Source: Pleionea mediterranea
Lineage (GTDB): Bacteria; Pseudomonadota; Gammaproteobacteria; Enterobacterales; Kangiellaceae
Reading direction: 5' to 3'
Length of the DNA stretch: 64,000 nucleotides
Assembly (NCBI RefSeq): GCF_003148745.1
Contig: NZ_QGGU01000007.1
Span: 226,779 to 290,778, forward strand
The translations under genes were made by a program, and so were the position numbers. Below the pieces are notes generated by a model. That model worked only from the letters and a program-made list of their open reading frames with translations. It was not told the origin of the DNA and did no database searches. The stretch's first letter is position 1. Every line of letters begins with the position of its first letter. This document shows, one piece after another, positions 20,260-29,692 of the stretch.

Positions 20260-21060
20260 CTAACTGACTTTTTGCTCTTCTTTTGGCGGATAAGTGGGCG
20301 CAAATAAACCGAGTTGCTTAGCTTCTTTCACATAAGACATGATATCTGTGTGAGCAATATCAAACAGCTGCTTCATATCATCAATAACATAATAGATGGG
20401 CTGCATAATATCGATACGATACGGCGTTCTTAACACCGTCATAATATCAAAGGGTCTGTGCTCAGGTTCATCAGTAAGAGCGTATTGCGACTCACCAATA
20501 GAAGATAAAATTCCGCCACCGTAAATACGCTTACCTTTATCGGTGTTCATAATGCCAAACTCTACCGTAAACCAATAAAGCCGAGCCAACCAGGCATGAT
20601 GTTCTTTATCGGCCGCATCACCCAGTTTTCCGTAAGTGTGAGTAAACTCGGCAAAATAGGGATCCGTTAACATGGCGCAATGACCGAATATTTCATGAAA
20701 AACATCCGGCTCCTGCAAATAGTCCATTTCTTCACGGGTTCGAATAAAAGTTGCGCAGGGAAACTTTTTATTCGCCAACAAATTAAAAAACTTGGTGAAA
20801 GGAATTAATGCCGGAACCCAGGCAATTTCCCAACCGGTTTCTTTTTTCAATACTTTATTAACATCACCTAGCTGAGGAATTCGATCGGCGGTAATGCCCA
20901 ATTTTTTAATACCTTCCATGTATTGATCACAGGCTCTGCCCTGAATAATGGTCATTTGACGATTGTATAATTCCTTCCAGACACTGTGCTCTTCTTCAGT
21001 GTAATGAATAAAACCAGACTCATCAGGTTCACGGGCTTTGTATTTAGTACCCTTGGCCAT
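20260..21060 (-). CDS. phhA: Phenylalanine-4-hydroxylase
   Basis: 266 residues from ATG at 21060, the usual length for bacterial enzymes; an upstream in-frame ATG at 21174 would add 38 residues unlike the family. The iron ligands are in FHEIFGHCAMLTDPYFAEF (His, His) and the following Glu region (TVEFGI). It converts phenylalanine to tyrosine using a pterin cofactor. The usual partner phhB (pterin dehydratase) is not in the window. An AGAGG lies 11 bases before the start. Confidence 0.93.
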   Translation of the reverse strand: MAKGTKYKAREPDESGFIHYTEEEHSVWKELYNRQMTIIQGRACDQYMEGIKKLGITADRIPQLGDVNKVLKKETGWEIAWVPALIPFTKFFNLLANKKFPCATFIRTREEMDYLQEPDVFHEIFGHCAMLTDPYFAEFTHTYGKLGDAADKEHHAWLARLYWFTVEFGIMNTDKGKRIYGGGILSSIGESQYALTDEPEHRPFDIMTVLRTPYRIDIMQPIYYVIDDMKQLFDIAHTDIMSYVKEAKQLGLFAPTYPPKEEQKVS

Positions 21061-21272
21061 ATAGTAAACTACCTCTTGTGACAATTTATCTGTCCTGTGC
21101 CGCAGCTTAAAGACTGGCAATGTCATTACCATTGCAGCAGCTATCAGGTTGTTTTCTGTTATGGGTGAAAGCATTATTCACCGCTAATTATTACCCTATT
21201 ATCTCGCGGATCAACCGTTGGACGCAAGTGAAGTAGATTTCAATCCCACTCCACTCATCAGACCAGATTCGG

Positions 21273-23291
21273 TTATTTCATGGCCTCCAGCTCTTCCCAG
21301 CGTTCCATTTTCTGCTCCATTTTTTGCTGCAAATCAGCCAGTTGCTGAAACACCTGCTGCATTTCATCAGGCGTCTTGGCTTGAAACTCGCTTGTCTGAG
21401 TTTGCTGCTCAATGGCATCAATATCATTTTCGATTTGTTCAAGCTGTTCCGGAATTGCATCCAGTTCCCGTTGAAACTTATACGATAATTTTGCCGGTTT
21501 CGGTTTATTAGCAACTGATTTATCTGACGACAACGCATTGCCTTGCTGTTGCCCTTGTTGCTTATGACTCGAATGCTTCTCTGATGAATGATTATCTGAA
21601 GAATCGCTGCCTGCAGAGGGCTTCTTATTACGTAACTGAGATTGTTCTTTTTGAGCCCTGTAGCGTCGATAGTCGTTATAACCGCCTTCTATTTCAACAA
21701 TGTGGCCAGCCTTTTTGCTCTGATCCTGTATAGCACCCAGATTAGCACCCGATCGTGCACTATCGATATCATCTGTTTCAAACACCAGCAGTGAAGCAAC
21801 CACATTATCAAGAAAGCGTCGATCATGGCTGATCACAACAACAGTGCCTTTAAACGCCACCAGCTGACTTTCCAGTAACTCCAGTGTTTCTATATCCAGA
21901 TCATTGGTAGGCTCATCCAGAATCAGCAGATTGGCCGAACGGGTAAATAGCTTGGCCAACACCAGACGACTCACTTCGCCACCGGATAAGGCGCTTGCTG
22001 GTGTTCGCATTCGCTCTGGACCAAAGCCGTAATCCGCCAGATAACTGATCACGTGCTTTTTCTCGCCATTGACTTCAAGAAAGTCACGACCTTCACCGAC
22101 ATTATCGAAAATGGATAAATCAGGATTAACCGTCGAACGCATCTGATCGAAATATGCAATATCAAGTTGTGTACCCAGTTCAACGGTTCCGCTGTCTGGC
22201 TCCAGTTCACCCAGAATCATTTTGATGAGAGAGCTTTTACCGCAGCCATTTGGCCCCAGAACCCCTATTTTGTCGCCTTTAATTACCGAAGTGCTGTAAT
22301 TTTGAAACAGTATTTTATCGCCGCGGGTTAAAGTGGCATTTTCCAGCACGGCCACCAGCTTGCCGGATTGACCACCACTTTTTACATTCAATTGCGCCGT
22401 TGACTGTCTTGTTCGCCGCTCGGCATGCTGTTGACGCATTTTCTTTAACGCCCTGACCCGTCCTTCATTGCGGGTTCTTCTGGCTTTTATCCCCTGACGA
22501 ATCCACTTCTCTTCGTTGGCCAGCTTTTTATCAAATTCTGAATTCGTTTTCGTTTCGTCACTTAACTGTTTTTCTTTACTTTCAACATAAGCATCATAAG
22601 GCGCAGGGAACACTGAAATAATACCGCGATCAATTTCCCAAACTTTGCTCACCACAGCATCAATAAACTGACGATCATGGGAAATCAACAAGAGTGCGCC
22701 TTTATACTGTTTCAAGGACTCTTCCAGCCACTCTATGGTGTCGAGATCAAGATGGTTGGTCGGTTCGTCGAGCAGTAACAAATCAGGCTCTGCAGCCAGA
22801 CATTCGGCTAAGGATACGCGTCTGCGCCAGCCGCCTGATAATGTCGATAGCAACACGTCGCCATCGAGATTAAGTCGGGTAAGCACTTTGTCGACTTTCT
22901 GCTGCCACTGCCAGCCATTGGTGCGATCCAGTAGATCGTGCAGCTGATTGATTTCGCTTTCGGAACCACCTGTTTCAAGCAAATGTTGGTACTTATCCAA
23001 TGCAAGCTTGATGTCTTCAACGCCTTTAGACACATAATCAAAGACACTGATATCCAGAGATTCCGGTAATGACTGTGCCAGGTAGCGCACACGAAGCGCT
23101 TTTTGTTGCTGCAATTCACCTGAGTCGGGCTTATTGATTTGCGCAACCAGTTTTAACAGAGAAGACTTGCCCGCTCCATTTCGACCGACAATAGCCACTT
23201 TTTCACCCGCCGACAGTGAAAAACTCGCCTGATCGAGTAAAACATGTGTGCCGAAACTTAAACTCAGCTTATCGCCGCGTACAATTGCCAT
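21273..23291 (-). CDS. uup: ABC-F ATPase Uup
   Basis: 672 residues with two ABC domains and no membrane segment. Walker A motifs GRNGAGKSS (near 36) and GPNGCGKSS (near 345), signatures LSGGWRRR and LSGGEVSR, Walker B LLLLDEPTNHLD and LLILDEPTNDLD. The C-terminal part has a charged Ser/His/Gln-rich linker then a coiled coil (LDAIPEQLEQIENDIDAIEQ), which marks Uup rather than EttA. Uup-type proteins act on ribosomes and affect transposon excision and replication-fork structures. Confidence 0.92.
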   Translation of the reverse strand: MAIVRGDKLSLSFGTHVLLDQASFSLSAGEKVAIVGRNGAGKSSLLKLVAQINKPDSGELQQQKALRVRYLAQSLPESLDISVFDYVSKGVEDIKLALDKYQHLLETGGSESEINQLHDLLDRTNGWQWQQKVDKVLTRLNLDGDVLLSTLSGGWRRRVSLAECLAAEPDLLLLDEPTNHLDLDTIEWLEESLKQYKGALLLISHDRQFIDAVVSKVWEIDRGIISVFPAPYDAYVESKEKQLSDETKTNSEFDKKLANEEKWIRQGIKARRTRNEGRVRALKKMRQQHAERRTRQSTAQLNVKSGGQSGKLVAVLENATLTRGDKILFQNYSTSVIKGDKIGVLGPNGCGKSSLIKMILGELEPDSGTVELGTQLDIAYFDQMRSTVNPDLSIFDNVGEGRDFLEVNGEKKHVISYLADYGFGPERMRTPASALSGGEVSRLVLAKLFTRSANLLILDEPTNDLDIETLELLESQLVAFKGTVVVISHDRRFLDNVVASLLVFETDDIDSARSGANLGAIQDQSKKAGHIVEIEGGYNDYRRYRAQKEQSQLRNKKPSAGSDSSDNHSSEKHSSHKQQGQQQGNALSSDKSVANKPKPAKLSYKFQRELDAIPEQLEQIENDIDAIEQQTQTSEFQAKTPDEMQQVFQQLADLQQKMEQKMERWEELEAMK

Positions 23292-23311
23292 TCAATATTC
23301 CCAAACTATCC

Positions 23312-23325
23312 AGAGCGTGTTTATC
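23312..23325 (+). repeat. solo copy of the MITE terminal motif
   Basis: AGAGCGTGTTTATC here is identical to the ends of the inverted-repeat element at 31.7 kb. It lies about 20 bp upstream of uup. No matching inverted end was found nearby, so it is probably a remnant. Confidence 0.45.
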
Positions 23326-23472
23326 AAAAAAGTGCGCTATATTATATAGGGGAACTAATTGGAATGTCGGCTATCGAATAAAAAAGCTTAACTTTCTCCA
23401 ATTTGGCCGATAACTATAGGTAGCAATGACTTTAACCCTATACAGAAATCATAACGCTTGTGAACGCCATAA

Positions 23473-23613
23473 AAGTCTTATTGTCTTAATGACCCAGGCA
23501 ATGTTGTTAGCTCAAGAAGTGTTAATGACTCAAATGGCGTTGAAGATTCTTATGACGTTGAAGACTCTTATGATGGCGTTGAAGACTCCATTAGTTTTAG
23601 TGACAAACACTAT
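23473..23613 (+). pseudogene. possible decayed small acidic ORF with internal repeats
   Basis: A frame without a start codon reads DSYDVEDSYDGVEDSISFSD and ends TAA at about 23613. It follows, after a change of frame, another short open frame starting at ATG 23426. The DNA contains three degenerate units of 18-21 bp with the core gcgttgaagactcttat. This may be a broken small gene or simply repeat DNA between uup and slt; I cannot tell which. Confidence 0.2.
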
Positions 23614-23691
23614 TATTAAAAATATCGCAAAAAATAGTACTCCAACAGAATGACTCTCTTTTCGAGTAAACCGTTTTGCAGTAGGCGCAGT

Positions 23692-25776
23692 ATGAACATA
23701 AAATGGTTATTTCTTAGCCTGTTAGTTCCAATAACTTCTGTCGCGGAGAATTTAGAGCCGTCAGCAGTTTCCTCGACGCTTGATACTAAAACGCCGGTTT
23801 CCGAACAAATCAGCATTGATACCCTATCCGAAAGTAAAAACGAGACGCACCCCGATAACAGTAAAAATAACGCGCTGACGAATGTAAGTCCTACACCGTT
23901 CAATCTGAATAACGACGACAACCTTCGTTTCCGTGAAATGTTTAAACAGGCTAAACAAGCACTGAGACATGGGCGTACCGACGAATTTAAAAGCATCCAT
24001 CAGCAACTTGAAGGTTATGTATTAGCGCCCTATTTGCAGCAAATGTATCTGCTCGACAGAATAACCCTCAAAAATCGTAGCAATATTCAGGCGTTTCTTG
24101 ATCGTTACGACGGTGAGCCTGTTACTTATCGTATTCGTTCTCGTTTTTTATGGTTACTGGCGCGTAATAATCAGACCAACCTGTTTTTAACCTATTATCG
24201 GCCAACCTCGAGTATTTCTCTGCAATGCCACTGGCTAAAGTTTCGCCTCAAAACCGATGAAAATAGACGTGATATTTTTGATCATGCTCAACGTATCTGG
24301 TTGCACGGTAAGTCACGTCCGGATGCCTGTGACCCGGTATTTGCCGCCATGAAAAAATCCGGAGAATTAACCCCCGGATTAATCTGGCAACGATTGTCAC
24401 TGGCCGTTAAGCAGCGTCAATCTGGGCTTGTCAGCTATTTAACCCGTTTACTGCCCAAGGATCAGCAGGATGATGGCCGCTGGGCCAAGCGAGTAATGGC
24501 TCGACCTGCACGCCTTGCAACAGCACCCTTAAAACAGCTGGAGCCGATCCGAACGGCAGAAATTGCTGCGTTAATTATGGCCAGAGAAATTTGGCGCGAT
24601 TCGGACAAAGCTTTAACACTGATTGAAAAAGCATCTCCCCATTACCGGTTTAGTCACGCACAAAAAACGGAACTGGCTCGAAACATTGCCTTATCGCTGG
24701 CGTCCGAAGGACATCCAAGAGCTTCAGAGTGGTTGGATAATATTGCTGCCAATGAAAGCAGTGAATTATTGTTGCGCTGGAAGCTGGCGCACGAACTAAG
24801 AGAAGGCAACTGGCAAACCGTTAAAACCTGGCTGGCCAATACCCCACCACCATCCAACTCCGAAAATGACTGGAACTACTGGCAGGCGCGAGCAGATATG
24901 GAACTGGGTAATATGGATGAAGCCCGACAACGATTGCTGAAACTGTCCGACAAGCGCAGCTATTACGGATTTTTAGCCAGTGCCATGTTAAATAAATCGC
25001 CCAATCTGGAACACAAACCTTACCCGTTTAGCTACATAATGGTGGATCAACTGTCGCAAATGCCGGGCGCGCAAAAAGCCTATGAATTATGGCAACTTGA
25101 TCAACACCTGTCGGCAAGGCGCGAGTGGAATCACTTTAAAGCTAAACTACCGACCACAGAACGAAAACATATGGCCGCTCTGGCTCATCAGTGGGGATGG
25201 CACGATCAGGTCATTTACTCCCTGTCGGAATCGGGTTTGATGGACTCGGTGAATATGCGTTTTCCTCTGGCATTTTCACCACTGATGGAAAAAGCATCCA
25301 AAGACGCCCGGCTCGATTTGACGTTAAGTTTGGCCATTGCGCGCAAAGAAAGTGCGTTTATGCCCGATGCTCGCTCATCGGTTGGTGCTATAGGTTTAAT
25401 GCAGTTAATGCCCTACACCGCCAAATACATAGCTCGCAAAGAAAAGCTGCCATTTGCAGGCACTCATAGCCTGAAAGATCCGCTAACCAATCTGCAGTTA
25501 GGCACCCGTTACATGAAGTATTTGATGGATGAGCATCAAGGAAACGCGGTATTGGCCACAGCCTCCTACAATGCGGGTCGTCATAAAGTGGCCAACTGGT
25601 TACCGGATAACAAACAGGTCCCAGCCGATATCTGGATTGAAACCGTGCCCTACAAAGAAACCCGCTCCTACATTAAAAACGTACTGGCGTACCAGCAAAT
25701 TTACCGCAGTCTGTTAGGACAACAAGAAAACTACTTTGAAACCCTGGTGGAGCTGAATATTACTGCCACACCCTAG
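23692..25776 (+). CDS. slt: Soluble lytic murein transglycosylase (Slt70)
   Basis: 694 residues from ATG at 23692, which begins a signal peptide (MNIKWLFLSLLVPITSVAEN); an earlier in-frame ATG at 23650 would add 14 residues in front. A long alpha-helical superhelix (about 75-520) precedes the C-terminal SLT domain with catalytic Glu in ARKESAFMPDARSSVGAIGL near 552 and ASYNAGRHKVANW. It cleaves peptidoglycan glycan strands, forming 1,6-anhydro-MurNAc ends, in the periplasm. Confidence 0.92.
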   Translation: MNIKWLFLSLLVPITSVAENLEPSAVSSTLDTKTPVSEQISIDTLSESKNETHPDNSKNNALTNVSPTPFNLNNDDNLRFREMFKQAKQALRHGRTDEFKSIHQQLEGYVLAPYLQQMYLLDRITLKNRSNIQAFLDRYDGEPVTYRIRSRFLWLLARNNQTNLFLTYYRPTSSISLQCHWLKFRLKTDENRRDIFDHAQRIWLHGKSRPDACDPVFAAMKKSGELTPGLIWQRLSLAVKQRQSGLVSYLTRLLPKDQQDDGRWAKRVMARPARLATAPLKQLEPIRTAEIAALIMAREIWRDSDKALTLIEKASPHYRFSHAQKTELARNIALSLASEGHPRASEWLDNIAANESSELLLRWKLAHELREGNWQTVKTWLANTPPPSNSENDWNYWQARADMELGNMDEARQRLLKLSDKRSYYGFLASAMLNKSPNLEHKPYPFSYIMVDQLSQMPGAQKAYELWQLDQHLSARREWNHFKAKLPTTERKHMAALAHQWGWHDQVIYSLSESGLMDSVNMRFPLAFSPLMEKASKDARLDLTLSLAIARKESAFMPDARSSVGAIGLMQLMPYTAKYIARKEKLPFAGTHSLKDPLTNLQLGTRYMKYLMDEHQGNAVLATASYNAGRHKVANWLPDNKQVPADIWIETVPYKETRSYIKNVLAYQQIYRSLLGQQENYFETLVELNITATP

Positions 25777-25927
25777 TCGGTATCATGCACAGGAAACATT
25801 CACAGATGAAATAGACAGTTACCATCGACCATGACTATCAACAGAAACCTTCAACCAATACGAAAGACTCTTTCTGAAGACAAATCCTTTAGACTAAATC
25901 CTTAGCCAATAATGTCCTTAACCGATA

Positions 25928-25960
25928 GCACTGAACAGGAGCTATTGCGGTGCTCAGTGC
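25928..25960. terminator. inverted repeat between slt and the barrel gene (possible terminator)
   Basis: GCACTGA (25928-25934) and TCAGTGC (25954-25960) pair. There is no strong T run on either side, so function as a terminator for the convergent genes is uncertain. Confidence 0.3.
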
Positions 25961-25981
25961 TCTTTAAATATTACGGCTCGA

Positions 25982-27202
25982 TTAGAAATATTTATCCAGA
26001 GTGATCTGGATAAAATCGTCATTGCGGTAAGAGTAGAAAAAGGTTGCGGAAGGTTGCGTATCATCGATACCGGCAAACACCCGCCCTTCAACACTCAATC
26101 GCATATCATTGCCAATACGACGAGAACCTTCAATGGAAATAAACTGCGCATCATTATCGGTTTCTGCACCAAGGCCTAGTAAAAGATCGCTTGATTCGGG
26201 ATCATTAAAGGTAAAGCGAGCCCCCAAAACCACCACGTCACTCAACTCAATATTAAAAAACTGATTGCCAAATTGATCGCGTTCATCGTACTGATACTCC
26301 AGAATCCAGCCTAAATCAATCACACTGTCAAACACACCGTAGGTACTGTATTCAAAGCCCATAACCGCTGCCAGGTAATCTTTTTCATTGCCTTCAAAGC
26401 CAAAGCCTGTCCGGTATATCATTTCAAGCTTCAATAACCAGTCTTCAAGGGTCGCCTGGGCATCGATGCTCGACTGGTTAATTTGTGGGTAATAGGGTTC
26501 AAGATAGCCACTTACCGGATTTACATTGAACACGGGTTCACGGCTGGTACCAATAAAATGAGCAATGCCAATATCCCACAGCCCTATCACTTTACTGAAC
26601 CGCAGTGCCACATCGGTATGGTATTGCTCCGCGGATGATTCATAAGTTGCGGCATCGGCATCCACCGGTATCTCAAATCGAAGTCGGCCATCTTCGCCAG
26701 CAAAGGTTCGTTCCCGAAAGCCAGGCAATACAAACAGACTCAATGTGCCCCAGTCTTTTTCCCAGTTGTAATTGATCATCGGCTGGCCAAGTTTATCTTC
26801 GCCGTCAATATTCTCGACCTGATCGGTCTGGTTGATAATATCCACCAGATGCTGGGTTTCGGCCACGCCCCAAAACACTTTATTGATACCAATATTCAAC
26901 GACCACTCATCACCAACCATCAGCCAGTAAGCTTCTCGTATATCGGCATGGGTTCGTTCGCTGTCCATAGAATCCAGCCTTAAAAAAGGTTTAAACGTAA
27001 ACCTTGCCGATTCGCCATCGTAATACCACTCGGGCTCCACATAAAAAGAACCACTAAAATCATCCTGATTTTGGGTTGCCTCCTCGGTAAAGATACGAGC
27101 CTCAATACCAGTGGCTGCCGAGAAGTCTACATCTTCAGCTTGCAGTTGCGAGTGCATTAACGCAGTACCAAGCCCCAACGCTAAAATTTGCCTAAAAATC
27201 AT
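25982..27202 (-). CDS. Outer-membrane beta-barrel protein of unknown function
   Basis: 406 residues. A signal peptide (ends QLQA-EDVDF) and a body of alternating amphipathic strands with aromatic girdles (FYVEPEWYYDGES, FRLSVEGRVF-like strands) ending in ...ITLDKYF. A terminal Phe is the recognition signal for outer-membrane proteins. It resembles large uncharacterised marine gammaproteobacterial porin-like proteins; the ligand is not evident. No partner transport genes are adjacent. Confidence 0.7.
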   Translation of the reverse strand: MIFRQILALGLGTALMHSQLQAEDVDFSAATGIEARIFTEEATQNQDDFSGSFYVEPEWYYDGESARFTFKPFLRLDSMDSERTHADIREAYWLMVGDEWSLNIGINKVFWGVAETQHLVDIINQTDQVENIDGEDKLGQPMINYNWEKDWGTLSLFVLPGFRERTFAGEDGRLRFEIPVDADAATYESSAEQYHTDVALRFSKVIGLWDIGIAHFIGTSREPVFNVNPVSGYLEPYYPQINQSSIDAQATLEDWLLKLEMIYRTGFGFEGNEKDYLAAVMGFEYSTYGVFDSVIDLGWILEYQYDERDQFGNQFFNIELSDVVVLGARFTFNDPESSDLLLGLGAETDNDAQFISIEGSRRIGNDMRLSVEGRVFAGIDDTQPSATFFYSYRNDDFIQITLDKYF

Positions 27203-27351
27203 AAATCTTCCTTAGTTACAGACCAGATGGTCTGTATTATAGTGATTCCTACATCGTATAAAAAGAGGGTTATTTAAAAAACAATAATCTGATGCCAATG
27301 AGTTTATCTCCTTATAATTAAAACAGAGCCGATCAATAAGGAAGGTATGCT

Positions 27352-27633
27352 ATGAATAACGCAGAAATTGGTCACTGGTACCGTATCAATTTTGCAGCCG
27401 ATCCGGTGGAAGTGATTGCACTGGATGACAACGAGCAGGTTGTTGAGTTTCAGCATTTTGAGGGTGAAATAGAATCTCTCGACCTCACCGACTGGCAATC
27501 ATTAACGCCCCGCGAAGTAGAAGCACCAGAGGACTGGAGTGGCCCCTATGAAATGGAGTGGCAAGATATTAATCCGGAGAGCGTGTTTATGGATTACACA
27601 CTCGAAGAAGCGGTTATGAAGATACAGAAGTAA
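27352..27633 (+). CDS. Small conserved acidic protein of unknown function
   Basis: 93 residues, rich in Glu, Asp and Trp, with no signal peptide or membrane segment. GGAAGG lies six bases before the ATG. The IGHWYRINFAADPVEVIALDDNEQVVEFQHFEGEIE part looks like a small beta domain. I have seen similar proteins in marine gammaproteobacteria as a DUF family but cannot name it safely. Confidence 0.65.
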   Translation: MNNAEIGHWYRINFAADPVEVIALDDNEQVVEFQHFEGEIESLDLTDWQSLTPREVEAPEDWSGPYEMEWQDINPESVFMDYTLEEAVMKIQK

Positions 27634-27703
27634 CTTACCAAGTGTCTGTTCTACTTCGTTGCATTGTATAACGGTATAACTCTACAAAGACTTCTTATCA
27701 TTT

Positions 27704-27755
27704 TCGTAACTGAGACTATTATCGTAACTGAGACTAATATCGTCACTGACTATTG
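27704..27755 (+). repeat. 18-bp direct repeats upstream of ung
   Basis: Two nearly identical 18-bp units, TCGTAACTGAGACTATTA (27704-27721) and TCGTAACTGAGACTAATA (27722-27739), are followed by a degenerate third (27740-27755). They lie 60-110 bp before the ung ATG. No palindrome is present. Confidence 0.65.
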
Positions 27756-27814
27756 CCATTCGGGGAGCCAGTCATTAGTATCCGTGGCATCGTAATCAAT
27801 ATCAGAAAACACTC

Positions 27815-28474
27815 ATGCCGCAAACCTGGTCCGAAGTCCTCAGTGAAGAAAAATCAAAACCTTACTTTAAACAACTGCTGGAGTTTGTTGACGCACAACG
27901 TGCTGAAGGCAACATCATCTACCCGCCTAAATCACAGGTGTTTAATGCCATCTCGTTAACGCCATTTAACGAGATTAAAGTGGTTATCCTGGGACAGGAC
28001 CCCTATCACGGCCCCAATCAAGCCAATGGTCTGGCGTTTAGCGTCAATGAAGGAATTGCGCTTCCGCCAAGTCTCAAAAACATCTACAAAGAAATAGAAA
28101 GTGATATAGGTCAACCTTGCGGCAACAATGGCGACTTGTCCCATTGGGCAAAACAGGGCGTTTTGCTGCTCAATACAGTACTGACGGTTCAGCATGGACT
28201 GGCTCACTCCCATAAAAACAAAGGATGGGAAACCTTTACTGATCGGGTTATCTCAAGTTTGAACAGTGCCCCCCAGCATATAGTATTCTTGCTATGGGGT
28301 GCCCATGCACAAAAGAAAGCCGCGCTGATTGATCAACAAAAACACACCATTTTAAAAGCACCTCACCCTTCTCCTCTGTCCGCTCACCGAGGTTTTTTAG
28401 GCTGTAAACATTTTTCTTTGGCAAACAAAGCCCTAATCAAGAATAATCAGTCTACAATTGAGTGGTGTAAGTAA
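27815..28474 (+). CDS. ung: Uracil-DNA glycosylase
   Basis: 219 residues, the usual length. The water-activating motif [18 protein letters not shown] and the minor-groove loop [11 protein letters not shown] are intact. It removes uracil from DNA at the start of base-excision repair. No strong ribosome-binding site is seen. Confidence 0.96.
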   Translation: MPQTWSEVLSEEKSKPYFKQLLEFVDAQRAEGNIIYPPKSQVFNAISLTPFNEIKVVILGQDPYHGPNQANGLAFSVNEGIALPPSLKNIYKEIESDIGQPCGNNGDLSHWAKQGVLLLNTVLTVQHGLAHSHKNKGWETFTDRVISSLNSAPQHIVFLLWGAHAQKKAALIDQQKHTILKAPHPSPLSAHRGFLGCKHFSLANKALIKNNQSTIEWCK

Positions 28475-28618
28475 CTTAAAGACGTTTAATAGACGTTATA
28501 TATAAGGATTGGATAATAAAGGATAAGCACCCTGATGGTGTGTTACACTTTCATTCGAACAGATTATGAACACTGGTATAAAAACAAGGCTTGGACAGCC
28601 AACTGCGGTTAAGCATTA

Positions 28619-29692
28619 ATGAGTAAGACTTATGTACGCCTGATAGCCCTTTTTGCTGAACTGATAATTATCGCAATGACGAATAAGGCATTCGCCAATG
28701 CGACGTTATCTCACCCAATAAACTCGATTGTAATTCTTGAGCAACAATCCGATCGGCTCAGTCATGCTTTTTCGTCCCATCTTAAAGACAGTCTGGTTTC
28801 CACTAATTTGAATGTCAATGTACGTCTGGTCAACGCCGAGCAGTCCAGCTTGATACAAAAAATAATGGGTAGCTCTGAACCGCAAATAACAACGACGACA
28901 GACAAACAGAACTCGGCTAATCAATTCAACAACCAAAACGGCAATAAAACCACCAAGCAGCCGGAGTTATTAATTACCAGTGGCAAATACGCCCTGACAC
29001 GTGCTCTGGTAGCGGGTTATAACAAGCCTATATTGGCCGTTTTAATCAACAGCACAGACTTTAGAGCCATACAAAAAAAACACCCAAAGCTGTCGAAGAA
29101 TGTTTCAGCCATTTTTCATCAGGCACCTTTGATTCGACAGCTGCTCTTATTTAAAGAAATATATCCCAATGGAAAGCGCGTGGGATTGTTGCTATCACCC
29201 CATGAAGTTCATTTGATCGATGCGTTAAAATCCATTGCATTAAAACTTGATCTGGTGGTTGAGTATGAAGTCATTAATGATAATGAAGAACTTTCAAAAA
29301 AATTATTAAAGTTAATTAGCCGATCAGACGCCATAATTGCGACCAAAAACAACACGATTTATAATCGCTCGACCATAAAGTCCATTTTACTTACCTTATA
29401 CCGTCACAATAAATTTTTAATAGGCGCTGACCAAAACTTTATTCGTCCGGGAAGCATTGCAACCACCTATACATCATTACAACAGTTGATCAGTGAAGTC
29501 ATTGATACCACACAATACTTTTACAACAATAATAAAAAATTACCGGCCACTCATTTTAGCCAACGATTCGATGTCGTATTTAATCAAGAAGTTGCTCGTT
29601 CATTGAATATCAATATTAAAGGCAATAGTCACTATACCGACTTAATTCAAGCCATCGAGTTAAACATGGGCGAGGTGGAAATATATGAATAA
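28619..29692 (+). CDS. Periplasmic substrate-binding-like protein paired with a sensor kinase
   Basis: 357 residues with an N-terminal hydrophobic signal (LIALFAELIIIAMTNKAFA). The fold is like ABC-transporter substrate-binding proteins of the TrpX/PF04392 type: LLITSGKYALTRALVAGYNKPILAVLI, FHQAPLIRQLLLFKEIYPNGKRVGLLLS, then FLIGADQNFIRPGSIATTYTS. It overlaps the hybrid kinase gene by 8 bp and no permease genes are present. It therefore probably works as the periplasmic sensory partner of the kinase, not in transport. Confidence 0.75.
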   Translation: MSKTYVRLIALFAELIIIAMTNKAFANATLSHPINSIVILEQQSDRLSHAFSSHLKDSLVSTNLNVNVRLVNAEQSSLIQKIMGSSEPQITTTTDKQNSANQFNNQNGNKTTKQPELLITSGKYALTRALVAGYNKPILAVLINSTDFRAIQKKHPKLSKNVSAIFHQAPLIRQLLLFKEIYPNGKRVGLLLSPHEVHLIDALKSIALKLDLVVEYEVINDNEELSKKLLKLISRSDAIIATKNNTIYNRSTIKSILLTLYRHNKFLIGADQNFIRPGSIATTYTSLQQLISEVIDTTQYFYNNNKKLPATHFSQRFDVVFNQEVARSLNINIKGNSHYTDLIQAIELNMGEVEIYE

